From Podospora pseudocomata (lineage: Eukaryota; Ascomycota; Sordariomycetes; Sordariales; Podosporaceae): a stretch of 64,000 nucleotides of DNA. The stretch is from assembly GCF_035222375.1 (NCBI RefSeq), contig NC_085887.1:37501-101500 (forward strand), written 5' to 3'. Position 1 is the stretch's first letter. Each line of letters begins with the position of its first letter. Both the position numbers and the translations under genes were made by a program. The notes under the pieces were generated by a model that saw nothing but the letters and a program-made list of their open reading frames with translations, did no database searches and was not told the DNA's origin. Positions 52,808 through 62,788 of the stretch are shown here, piece after piece.

Positions 52808-54523
52808 ATGAATCACCAACACACACGATGGCCATTATCAGCGCAGGGTGAGCGACCTCGATTGTCATTGCAGACAGCCTCACCCACTGAAAACAGTCCC
52901 GGGCTGCCCCCATACCCCGTCAATGACCAGGATGCCCGTTTACTTGTTGCTTCAAAGCTATGGGGTGAACAGAGGCGATTTTCAGATTCTTTCTCTCAAA
53001 TGTCCAACGAAGCCCTCTATCACGAGTCGTTGGACAAGTTGAACCTCTCCTGCCGCACAGGTTTAAGCTTCAACTTCAAAGAACAAACCGAACAGGAAGC
53101 GCAATTGGTGGTTGATCTCGGCGGAAGTGTCACACATATCCCGTCCCCACAACCATCCCCGACATATAAGCCGGCAGGTTTACCATCCAGGGCTGCCCTA
53201 ACTTACACACCTGCCAACGCCAAAACATATCCTTCTGCGGAGTGGGAACTCACCAACGACAAACCCCAAGCGGAAGGAGATGGATTCATGCTGTGGAAGG
53301 AATACGCGCCAGTGATTCTGACGCGCCGTTCTTCCTCACTTCAGTCAGAGAGAGAGCAGGTCCTCGATGCAGTATCTAGTCTCGGCTTGAAGGGTCCTGT
53401 CAAAGGCCTTGGGAAGCTGTCAAGGCCGGTTCTGAACAAGTACTACCGCACAGAGCAAGCACTGGCAGAGTTCCTGATTAAGCAAGATCGCGTCCTACTC
53501 CGTCCGCTGCCTTCGCCAGAGACTGGGCAAAGAGAGCTGGAACGCCTAGAAACCGAGCTATTCGACACATCAAAATACATGGGTAGCACAAATTACATGA
53601 CCGTACTCACCTGGTCTGACGACAACCCATGGGGAACCATCACACTATTCCAAGTCGAGACCCCACTGATGGGCTCTGTCAGCCAAGGGGGGTATCTGGA
53701 ATCTCAACGCCGAAAACCGCCAAACCTCCATGTCCATGTTCGGGAACCGTTTGTAACAAAGATAAAACCAGTGGCAGCGATGGAACACATACCCCAGCAG
53801 GTCCTCGTAAACATGCGCATGGATACTGCGATACGGAAGTTGGTTTTGGTTCACGAGCAAAACAGCCAGCGATTTCGCTGGATGGCCAAGGGCGAAATGG
53901 GCCACCCCTCCTATGCAACCCTATACCGGCCTGACATGCCGGTGCCTATTGCCGTACAAAGGAGTCTGTACGAGCACTTGGATGCTGATGAAGCAGCTAT
54001 TCTTGGCCACCACTCACACCGCCGACCGTCCTGCCTCAGTCCACAAGCTGGCTACCAAGATAGGCAAGAGGTCACAGCGGATGGCATCGTAGCCACAATC
54101 CCACAGTTTCTCGCTCTTTTACACTCGACTCAGTCAATTGTAGAAGTTGCTTCCTCTCCCAAGCCATCCGACGAGGAGAGGGTGGAGACGACATCAGGTG
54201 AACGCTTCCGGCGGTGCTCCATGAAGCAGCCGCTCCAAGGGAAACGGCATACTGGGAGAGATGTTCACGTCGTGGTGCTGTTGCCAGCTTCTCGTTCCGC
54301 GTGGGTGGAGGAGAAACTTTTTTGGACAGACGAGCAAGGGCACCTTGCCGAGTTCAGGCAGAAACGATACAAGTCGGTAATAGATAGAGAACGAGACAGG
54401 AGAAGGGGAAGATGTTTTGGCGAGTTCTCGGGGAGAAGGGGCAGAAGCCCGGGCGTTGGGGAGATCCGAAGTCCACCGTTGAGTGCTACCCTATGCGCAA
54501 GGGACTCGGTATGGTATGAGTGA
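52808..54523 (+). CDS. Orphan protein, unknown function
   Basis: A single exon encodes 571 residues from the first ATG (MNHQHTRWPLSAQG). No domain is recognised and there is no signal peptide or membrane segment. Features are a helical stretch (QMSNEALYHESLDKLNLS), a possible folded middle (about 165-400, LWKEYAPVILTRR...NYMTVLTWSDDNPWGTITLFQ) and an Arg-rich tail (RERDRRRGRCFGEFSGRRGR). The frame is long and intact in a gene-poor region, which argues for a real, possibly lineage-restricted gene. Confidence 0.55.
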   Translation: MNHQHTRWPLSAQGERPRLSLQTASPTENSPGLPPYPVNDQDARLLVASKLWGEQRRFSDSFSQMSNEALYHESLDKLNLSCRTGLSFNFKEQTEQEAQLVVDLGGSVTHIPSPQPSPTYKPAGLPSRAALTYTPANAKTYPSAEWELTNDKPQAEGDGFMLWKEYAPVILTRRSSSLQSEREQVLDAVSSLGLKGPVKGLGKLSRPVLNKYYRTEQALAEFLIKQDRVLLRPLPSPETGQRELERLETELFDTSKYMGSTNYMTVLTWSDDNPWGTITLFQVETPLMGSVSQGGYLESQRRKPPNLHVHVREPFVTKIKPVAAMEHIPQQVLVNMRMDTAIRKLVLVHEQNSQRFRWMAKGEMGHPSYATLYRPDMPVPIAVQRSLYEHLDADEAAILGHHSHRRPSCLSPQAGYQDRQEVTADGIVATIPQFLALLHSTQSIVEVASSPKPSDEERVETTSGERFRRCSMKQPLQGKRHTGRDVHVVVLLPASRSAWVEEKLFWTDEQGHLAEFRQKRYKSVIDRERDRRRGRCFGEFSGRRGRSPGVGEIRSPPLSATLCARDSVWYE

Positions 54524-55306
54524 TGCACAGTCAAAGGTCATGGACTTCTTGTTGGCAGATGGGCAGACAGCTTGGATACACAGGGGCCGCCAGCACGGTA
54601 TCTTAATCATTGATGATGTTTCTTAGAATGCAATGACACCTTCCAGTTGTCAAGTTGCCCGGAGTCTTTAGGTACCCGGTCGAATGTGCAGTGGTATACC
54701 TACCTATCTAGGCTTTTCGCTGCTGCGATTGCCATTATATCCTTCAATGTTACATTAGGCACCTACCTAGCTAGGTAGGTATTTTGTCAATTGCCGTCTG
54801 TAGGTAGCTTCCAAGCCAATGGAAACCTTGCTCGGTAGTTCCCTGATGTCAAAATCAGGACCTCTAATGTAGCCTTGACGTTGCACATAACGGGTGGACA
54901 CTGGGCAATGGTAACGTTACTGAGATGGTTCAGCCATGGTAGAACAGCCGCAGTTCCTTACAATAAACGTTAGTGGTTCTCATTTTCTGACCGTTACTAC
55001 AAGAAGGGTTCTTGTTTTGAAACTCCGTTCCCTGTTGTGGCTGCATGTCAGGGGGTTGGAAGAGCAAACCTCACCGGCTAGCACGAAGTTTTTTGCCGAC
55101 CTTGATCGAACAACTATAATGCGGCCATGAAGATTTAGGCAAATGTCTTCCGTTGCAATTTTTCCATGAAGAGAGGTCCAGTGCGTATGGTGCCGGCTTA
55201 TATATGTTCTCTTCGAGTGCAAAAATAATCCTATGGAGAGCTTTAGCACCAGCGACCCTTTAAGACGCGAACCACCATCAACCTCTTTGCAAAGTCTCCG
55301 ATCGAG
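54524..55306. other. Intergenic region with a perfect 20-bp palindrome
   Basis: No gene is supported. A perfect palindrome built of CCTAC/GTAGG units lies at 54761-54780. Confidence 0.5.
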
Positions 55307-56287
55307 ATGCAACTTTATACAGCAATCATTTTCATGTTGTCACTCCCTCGAGGGGCCCTATCCCACTGTAAGCGCTTTCTTGTACTCCCTGGAAAATCAG
55401 TAAACAATACCTTGTAGGTAGGTACACATATTTCAAGCTATACTGACTACAGAAACGCTCAAAGATATCTTCCACCAATTTCTCCATAACGACACAATAT
55501 TCACTCCTTTCAAGTACATCCGCCCCGTCCCTGTTGAAACGCCACTTCACATCACCGACAAGAACGACATTCGATGTAACCGAGCAGGGGCCAATGGACA
55601 ATCAACAAATGTCTTGACAATCACAGCAGGCGACACCGTGGGGTTCAAGCCTACATTTTGGATCCATCATCCCGGGGCATACGCTGCTTACCTCTCTGCC
55701 GTCCCTCCTGGAAAAACCATCTCCAATTACGCGGGTGACGGTGACTGGTTCAAGATTTGGGAGTTTGGAACATACCCCAACCTCACAGCAGAGTCGACAT
55801 ATCAACAAACTTGGTACGTCACGCTTTCTTTCAACCTCCTGCCTTTTTTTTTCCTCTTAGAGCGAAGATGCGCGTGCTAATGGTGGACTTGTTCCAATCG
55901 CAGGCGATTGCTTGCAGACCCACTGACATTCCAAATCCCAACGGCCACCCCACCGGGGAAGTATTTGCTACGATTTGAGCATGTGGCACTGCATCTGGCC
56001 AACCAGAGAGGTGGAGCCGAGTTCTACCCTTCTTGTGCCCACGTTGAAGTGATGAACGCTGGGTGGAAGAGCACCGGTCTTAGCCCAGGACCGACAGCAC
56101 GGTTCCCCGAGGCACACGAGGCAGAAGAACACGGCAAGTTGATGTTCAATATATGGGACTTTGATGACGTGAGTGATGCCATGATACAGTCTAGAAAGAT
56201 AGGTAATTGGGCTGCTGACAAAACCGACAGGTTCAACAGCTCAACAGCAGGAAGATGCCTGGCCCGCAAGTGTGGGATGGCCGCTGA
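55307..56287 (+). CDS. AA9 lytic polysaccharide monooxygenase
   Basis: This secreted copper enzyme cleaves cellulose or related glucans oxidatively. Exons are 55307-55367, 55438-55813, 55904-56168 and 56231-56287 (252 residues). The signal peptide MQLYTAIIFMLSLPRGALS is followed directly by His, the copper-binding residue 1. Family motifs are DIRCN, a WIHHPGAY segment with the second histidine, VPPGKTISNYAGDGDWFKIWEFG, a GKYLLRFEHVALH block with FYPSCAHVEV, and the terminal PGPQVWDG. In the usual AQFYxSC motif the Gln is Glu. The acceptor of intron 1 is uncertain. The site at 55437 keeps the frame but adds a few residues after His1. The site at 55452 looks better aligned but creates a TAA. 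Confidence 0.82.
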
Positions 56288-56399
56288 ATGTACAGAAATG
56301 GCATCTTGGCAGTTTGGGGGCGGGTTGGGCAGCGTTCTCGCATTTTCTCCCAAGGAGCCAAGTCAGCAAGCGAGTATGCAGCCAAGAGATTTGACGCGG

Positions 56400-56790
56400 T
56401 GTGACGAAGCCCTATCCAGAACCTCTGAAAGGGATACTAGTAGAAGGCACTTCTGAACACTCCTGGTTTGGTACAGCTAAACAGTGTACAACAAATGGCT
56501 TGTCTCAATCACAATAGTCAAGATACTAACGATTGTGACTTGTATTGCATACTGCGGAACTGTCTATCTAACACCGGCCAGTTCCTCCGTGTTTATAGAC
56601 TTCAGGATTCTGAACTGATCATGGCCAAGCCGCCCTGATCACGTCCTGACTGGCCTATTCCGTGATCATGGTGATCATGTCCCGATCACCCTGATCATCC
56701 CCTGATTGGCTAGTTCTTATCCAATCTAACGATTGGCTGAGGGCGTCCCGCGCCTCTCGTACTGTCCGTCCTGTTGGCTTAACTGTGACA
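56400..56790 (+). mobile_element. Solo LTR, family A (long variant), downstream of the LPMO
   Basis: 391 bp from TGTGACGAAG to TTAACTGTGACA, with a near-perfect target duplication (CGCGG before, CGCTG after). It starts about 110 bp after the stop codon of the AA9 gene, so it may supply the 3' end of that transcript. It is a fossil without internal sequence. Confidence 0.82.
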
Positions 56791-56799
56791 CGCTGGCTC

Positions 56800-57104
56800 A
56801 GGGGGAGCGCTGGGCACTCCCCCTATTTATGTGAAGCTATCTACATATGTTTCTGAAGTATCTTTGTACCTTGCTCAGTGTGCTCAGTGGTCTTGGCGGC
56901 TGAGCAGACTGAGCAACCTTTCATGATCAATGTGCTCAGTGTGCTCAGTGGTCTTGGCCACTGATCAGACTGAGCACCTCCTGATTGGTCGTATGGGGGC
57001 TTGTGGGTCTTTCCATCCCTGGCCCAATGATTGGCCGAGGTGTCCCAGCACCTCGGGTACCACCAGTGGTTCCTGTACGGGAGTATTACGCTTGGGGCGT
57101 AACA
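56800..57104 (+). mobile_element. LTR family C, 3' part
   Basis: This matches the 3' half of the LTR at 46999-47444, ending GGGGCGTAACA. It contains an extra tandem copy of an about 66-bp CTCAGTGTGCTCAGTGG segment. It is a broken fossil that ends 200 bp before the next start codon. Confidence 0.75.
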
Positions 57105-57304
57105 GATAACCAATCCAACAGCGATATGCTGCTGTTGGTAGCTAGCGTCGGCGATCAATCACATCTTTCCTTCATGTTGTGCAAGGGGCAAAATCCTTGC
57201 GGCCGAACGAAAATATTCCCTCCTCTTATCCCCTTCCAGCCCCTCCCAGACATCATCAGTGAACTGCGTGTCAATTGTCTCTACCTCCTTATCTACTCAA
57301 CAGC

Positions 57305-59146
57305 ATGGAGTACGATCCATTCAACCCCGAACACCAGCCCAAAAGCGAGCCACAAGTGGCTGTGACGGAGGCCTATACCTTTAACCAAGGCCCAGAGAAA
57401 CACGAGACCGGATTAGCTCGGAGTCAGGCCTGGTGGCACGCCTGGTGGTTAGAAGTAGTGTCTATGGTTGTCACTATTGGATGCTCAGTCGCCATCATCG
57501 CTATTCTCTGTGCATTCAACAGGCGTCCGATTACCGACTGGACCGATAAAAGCAAACTTGCGGAAATCATCAGCCTTCCAACGACGTTGTCAATATTGGC
57601 GACCGCTGCGAACGCCACAACCACGCTTGTCCTCGGCAGTGCTATCAGCCAGTACAAATGGGTGTATTTCAAGGCCAAGAATCGTTCGTTGGCTGATCTG
57701 GATTTGTTGGACGGGACCAGCAGAGGGACTCTGTGGAAATGCCTGGAGCTATTAGTGAAGAGGATGAAGACACTGGCGAGCTTAGGTGCTATTGCCATGA
57801 TCCTGTCACTCGCCGTCGGTCCATTCTATCAACAGACGGTCCAGCTTACCGAGTGGGATGTGCCAAGTGACGACGGGAAGGCCTCATTTGGGCTTGCTCA
57901 TCAGTACATCGCTAGTGGGCGTCCAAACTTTGCCGCCGGCGGTGGTGCTGACGCCAGTTTGCCAAGTGCCTTCCAAGTTGAAGCTGCAACTGCCGACAGC
58001 CCGATGCAGGGTGCAATCTACAGAGGGTTATTCAACCTTGATGGCCCTGCTATATTCAACTGTACCTCGAACTGCACATGGCCAGATCCCGGGGCGAGCA
58101 AGCCCTATGTCTCACTAGGCTTTCGCAGTGATTGTGCGAATGTCACAGAAGCAACTCTGCGTGCTTCAGGGTGGGACGATACCATCGAAGGTTCCCCTCG
58201 AGGTATAAATATCACGACACCGGGAAATGTCACATTGGACACCCGCTTCTCGTTCACTTCGTACCAACCCGTTGTTGTTGTTGCAAGCAAGTCCCTCCTT
58301 TGGCACCAAATCAAAAATATCAATACCTCTCCATTCGACTGGACTGGTGATACTGTGGGTCACACTATTGCTCGCATGGCTGTATTTCGATCAGAGTTGG
58401 ATCCTCGCAACTTTGAACTCGTCAGCAGCAAGATGCAGGTTACCGAATGTGACCTCAGCCTTGTCGCCTATCGCTATTCCGATATCTCTGTATCCGACAG
58501 CAAACTCACGATCGGAAAGGAAGAGTTGATTAGGCTTCAGTCTGGCGTTGTAGAAAGACAAGATGACGGGAGGTTCATCGGTGTTTTTGACACAGTGGTG
58601 GATTCCTCCGGAACGACAATTCCATTAAAGGTGTCCTTGGCAGACATTGGGGCCCTCACTTTGCTTTTCACCTCAACACGATTCATGGGCACGCTTTATG
58701 CAGGCGAGCCGCCCGATCGTAGTCGGATTCATCGGCCTTCCGGCATGGGGGATGCCTTTCTCGGAGGTGACATCACTGACCAACTTGTCATTGAAAGATT
58801 TGAAAGAATGGCGGAGAGCATGACTCTTCAGTTGCGGTCAATCAGCGATGTAACCGCTACCGGTATTAGTGTCTACTCTATTGTGCACTACAAGGTTGAG
58901 TGGGCATGGCTTGTTCTCCCGCTGGCAGTGCAGCTGATCACACTGGTTTTCTTTTTCTGGGTCCTTGTCAGGAATCACCACAGTGGACTGCAGCATTGGA
59001 AAGACTCGGCACTTGCTGTCATCAGTCACAGTCTACAGGCGGCGGATGAAGACATTCACCAGGTGGAAGTGATTGGACCCATGCATGTTGAGAAGATTCA
59101 GGAATTAAAAGATTGGGCCAATCGGACAAAGGCGAAACTGCTGTAG
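57305..59146 (+). CDS. DUF3176 family membrane protein
   Basis: A single exon encodes 613 residues starting MEYDPFNPEHQ. The N-terminal tail is cytosolic, followed by two membrane segments (about 40-65 and 85-110) around DWTDKSKLAEIISLPTTLSILA. Then come the conserved YFKAKNRSLADLDLLDGTSRG and a third segment (about 160-180) ending in VGPFYQQTVQ. A large extracytoplasmic domain with many N-glycosylation sites (NCTSNCTWP) and a final membrane helix (about 530-555) complete the layout. This is the DUF3176 pattern of filamentous fungi, of unknown function. The promoter region carries an LTR end 200 bp upstream. Confidence 0.88.
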   Translation: MEYDPFNPEHQPKSEPQVAVTEAYTFNQGPEKHETGLARSQAWWHAWWLEVVSMVVTIGCSVAIIAILCAFNRRPITDWTDKSKLAEIISLPTTLSILATAANATTTLVLGSAISQYKWVYFKAKNRSLADLDLLDGTSRGTLWKCLELLVKRMKTLASLGAIAMILSLAVGPFYQQTVQLTEWDVPSDDGKASFGLAHQYIASGRPNFAAGGGADASLPSAFQVEAATADSPMQGAIYRGLFNLDGPAIFNCTSNCTWPDPGASKPYVSLGFRSDCANVTEATLRASGWDDTIEGSPRGINITTPGNVTLDTRFSFTSYQPVVVVASKSLLWHQIKNINTSPFDWTGDTVGHTIARMAVFRSELDPRNFELVSSKMQVTECDLSLVAYRYSDISVSDSKLTIGKEELIRLQSGVVERQDDGRFIGVFDTVVDSSGTTIPLKVSLADIGALTLLFTSTRFMGTLYAGEPPDRSRIHRPSGMGDAFLGGDITDQLVIERFERMAESMTLQLRSISDVTATGISVYSIVHYKVEWAWLVLPLAVQLITLVFFFWVLVRNHHSGLQHWKDSALAVISHSLQAADEDIHQVEVIGPMHVEKIQELKDWANRTKAKLL

Positions 59147-59195
59147 AATACCTAGACTCGTAGCTTCAGGCTGGATAGGTTACCCAATAAAACCA

Positions 59196-60652
59196 CTACA
59201 CAGAAGTGTCAGGTACCTTGTTCTTCTTGTACTCACCTCTCACTACCCGGTCACAAACATCCTTCAACACTCCTCCAACCCACTTAAAGTCCTGCAAGTC
59301 AAGGTAAACCTGCGCGCTGAGCCTGGCCCACCACCTTCCCTGAAAGACAAAGACTGCTACAAAAGTCTGATACTCCTCCATGAGCGTGCCGAGGACGTAG
59401 GAATGAACTGCTGGTTCCTCTCCACTTGCCTCGATATCCTCTGCCGGTAAAGGCAACGCCACATTGGTCATGGCGCATGCAGACATCGTTCCCTCCTTGT
59501 TATCCAATACCTCAGTTCCCAACGCCTCCGCCACCAGCCTGCCCCCTTCCCTTGCCATCTTGATCAGCTCGTCTCTAATTCTCACCTCACCACCAAGAAC
59601 TTCCTCCCTCCACTTGATCGCGTCTTTGACACACAGGTAAGGCGCGTTATCCACCGTCCCCACAAACTGAAAGCCGTTCACAAAATAGCCCTTCCCATTG
59701 GGCGGCAGCGGGTTCACCCTTTTCAAGTTCCCACCCTGCAGTTCAGCCGCCTCAAACCCATGCGAAGTCGGCACCGTCGATCTGATCAGTCCTTGATTCC
59801 TCAAAGGGACGTAAAAGACCGCACAACCCCTCGGCACATGCAACCACTTGTGACAGTTGGACACAAAAAAATCTGGATCAACCTCGCCGAGGTGATTAAG
59901 CTTTACCATGCCTATCCCCTGCGCGCCATCAACGAGCGATAGAATCCCATGCCTCTTGCATGAAGCAGTGATGGCTTCGAAAGGGAACCGGACACCGGGA
60001 TTCGAGCTGACCACATCAAACAGCGCCAGTCTGACTCTCCTCCCCTCCTTTTCCACCTCTTGCACCGCTTTCTCAAAGTTCTCAACGATATCCCCGTCTG
60101 GACAGGGGTATAGAATGGGCACACATCGACTGTGAACCAATCCACGGTTGTACTCCGCCACATAATCCACCGTCTTTGCACACCCGCCGTAGATAGTCTC
60201 AAAGTACAGGATCTCGTCTTTCCCATCCTTGTTCCACACGATGTTACGGAGCACCGTGTTGACGCCCATGGTGGCGTTGGACACAAAGACGCATGTCTCC
60301 GTTGGGACACCCAAAAGCTTGGCCACGGCAGCGCGGGACTCATCAAGGAGCTGAGGGTATGTATATCGGATGAAGGGATCGGGCTTCGCTTCTGCTTGGT
60401 CTTGATATTGCCTCATCAAGTTGCGGATGTGGGAGGGGATGGTGCCAAATGAGCCTGCCACGGTGTCAGTAAGTCGATTGTTTGCAGCCAGGCTAAAAGG
60501 ACGAGCAAAGACCGGGAGATGGACGAACCGTGGTTGAGATTGCGGTACGAAGGATCGAACAAGAATTCAGAGTCGCGAAGGGCGCGGCCAAACTTGACAG
60601 GTTCAGACCTGGTCCGGCCGCATGTGGGTAAATCTGAAGTGGTGTCGCCCAT
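59196..60652 (-). CDS. PLP-dependent class-V aminotransferase-fold enzyme
   Basis: Exons 60529-60652 and 59196-60454 encode 460 residues. The 74-bp intron joins YRNLNHG to [11 protein letters not shown], which is the family's NHGSFG start motif. The fold-type-I PLP features are [26 protein letters not shown], a [14 protein letters not shown] loop, [13 protein letters not shown] (cofactor Asp) and the Schiff-base lysine in [12 protein letters not shown]. It resembles the isopenicillin-N-epimerase and cysteine-desulfurase-like group. Fungal members are uncharacterised, so the exact reaction is open. A longer in-frame start at 60766 is less likely. Confidence 0.88.
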
Positions 60653-61121
60653 GATGACTTGGTGGTTGACTGGGATGCTCGGAGTACTAGGAATGAAGCA
60701 GTTCAGATCAGGGTGGACAATATAATAAGCATGCCCTAATAACTCGTTAAATGGATTGGTTGTCATGAGTCAAGGATGACTCGACGTCAAATAGTGAAAC
60801 CCTTGCACTTGGATCCTCAACTGATCTACACCCCCACTTGCCCGGTCAACGGTTTAGGGCCAAGTTGGTACCACATCTCCCACACTGGACTTGCATCGTG
60901 CATAACTTGGATAATAACGTGATACCGATTGTATTCCAAAGGGCGGACTTTTCACAGTGCCCCATGTCCCGGTGTGGGGACGCCGTCAGTCGGCTAGAAA
61001 GGGGTTTGTGTTCACAAACTAGCAAGCCGCGGCCAGCCGAGCAACCCTTCAACATGAAAAAAGACCACTCAAGCTCGGCTACGCTTCCGAATACCAAGGC
61101 AATCAAAACCCCTCACTTGGT
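60653..61121. other. Intergenic region
   Basis: No gene. It is the promoter of the PLP enzyme on the left and the 3' flank of the PEBP gene on the right. Confidence 0.5.
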
Positions 61122-62038
61122 TCACTGCTTCTTGTTTTGAGCATAGAAGAAATTGGCACCTGAAAGATATCATGAGCGACTGCTGTGGCAGGTAAGGTAT
61201 GGCGTTACTTTGGTTGGAAAAATGACTCACCAACAGGAACAAGCCCATTCTCTGCAGCCCATTCTCTGACCCCTTTCGTGTCTTTGTCTCCATCATTGCC
61301 AACGTCATATCCCCAATGCTTTCTTGCACTCGGCCGCGACAAGTGCAGCTTTTCAGTAGTACCGTTGGCAGGGGCAAATGCCAACAGAACATACCGATGT
61401 TTCGCAGTCTTCTCGGGCGGTGATGGAGGCTTGTACCCCATGATCTCATCAGAAAAGGTAGGGCTAATCCCAGATGAGGTCGGCACGCCTATTGCGATCC
61501 AATGGCAAAACTCGGACCATTTCGGATCATCGCGCGATGGAGCATCCGGATCCGTCATGGCGATAACGTAAGTAACGCCTTTCTTCCAGAGGGTAGGCTT
61601 GGATGCCATCAGTTTTACTGAAGGGGCTGATTCGAGCAAGGAAGGTTCGAGGGTGTTGCCAAGGTCGGCGTGAGTGTGCTGATGGGAAGACCATGTGACG
61701 TTCATCAAAAGTGAAGGAAGAAAATCGTCAATGACTATGGTGAAGCTCAGCATCTACCCTGGTGATCAACATGAGCTCTGATAATATAAACTTACCAGTA
61801 GGGATGATTTCGGCATCCTGGAGCCTACGGTGTAGTACCTCACGTTAGTTTGGTCATCTAGGAGCAAGCAGTCAAACATATCGTACGCTTTCTGTACATC
61901 GTCTTGGGTGTTCCAGACACTATTACCGGTCTTCGGGAGAGGATGCTGCTCGTTGACAATAACAATTGCCCCAGCAGCAAAGGGTCCAATGAGTATAAAG
62001 AGGTGCACTAGGAGGCTGTACAATGTCATAATGGTCAT
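61122..62038 (-). CDS. PEBP-family protein (carboxypeptidase-Y-inhibitor-like) with hydrophobic N-terminus
   Basis: Four exons, 61887-62038, 61796-61824, 61231-61734 and 61122-61159, encode 240 residues. Introns of 62, 61 and 71 bp have good ends, and the two short outer exons restore DDVQKALQDAEIIPTVIDDF and the family C-terminus LVPVGANFFYAQNKKQ. The PEBP core contains YVIAMTDPDAPSRDDPKWSEFCHWIAIG and KHRYVLLAF, the anion-binding pocket. The N-terminus (MTIMTLYSLLVHLFILIGPF) is a signal peptide or anchor, so a vacuolar or secreted location is possible. An upstream ATG at 62107 is in frame. Relatives inhibit proteases or bind lipids. Confidence 0.88.
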
Positions 62039-62107
62039 TTCTCTGCTTGGTGCAAAATCCTGAAGTGAGCTGGACACGAGGTAGATACCTAGAATGAATG
62101 CAAACAC

Positions 62108-62493
62108 CTACCTACATAAAGCTCAGTTGAGCAGTGGACCCAAAATGATGTCATCATTTCTACCTTAGCTGCATCACCCGAGCCCCACCTCCAACAGAAC
62201 TGTATGCAACTGCCAAATAAACTGCAAACGCTGGTGATTTTCCCCACTTCTCATGGTGCATTTACACATGAAGGATATGAGCAAGCTCAAGTACACAAAT
62301 GCCATGAATTTCACTACCTCATACCTCATGTGTAATTATCGATGAAGAGTGATCTTCTCTGTGATACCTATGCAACTCTATAGGTAGATGCGGCGGTAGC
62401 CCGCGCTTATCTAATCATTCCTCGCAATAGAAAGCATCCTCTTCTTGTGAATAGCCTTGGCTAAACATATATGTGCCCACATGCACCGTCCAT
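62108..62493. other. Intergenic region
   Basis: No gene is supported. Confidence 0.5.
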
Positions 62494-62788
62494 TTAGTGG
62501 GGACCAGGCTCGCAGTCGGGAGCGTAGATGGCCTCTGTCAACACTGTTAGAACATGCATAAGTAAAGGCAGCAGGAGGAGAAGGCGTACTGCACTTGGCA
62601 TCGCAGTCCTTGTTACATTGAACAACATCGGGGACGTTGACGCATATCTTGTAGAGGCAATCTGAGATGCAGGTCCAGAAAGCCTCAGGAAGCTTAACGC
62701 AAGGAAGCTGGTCCTGCGGAGCCGGAGCCGGAGCAGCAGCGGCAGTGATGGCAAGGGCAAAGACCCCGAATGATATGGCAAAGCGCAT
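62494..62788 (-). CDS. Small secreted protein with eight cysteines
   Basis: Exons 62590-62788 and 62494-62534 encode 79 residues. The 55-bp intron has a TTCTAAC branch and TTGACAG end. The signal peptide MRFAISFGVFALAITAAAAP is followed by a PAPAPQD spacer. The mature part has eight cysteines: LPC, WTC, SDC, KIC, QC, DC, KC and, after the intron, PDC. This is the size and cysteine content of effector-like or antimicrobial secreted proteins, but the spacing matches no motif I can name. Exon 2 adds the last cysteine and the acidic end CEPGPH. Intron read-through would give a longer unrelated tail. Confidence 0.8.
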
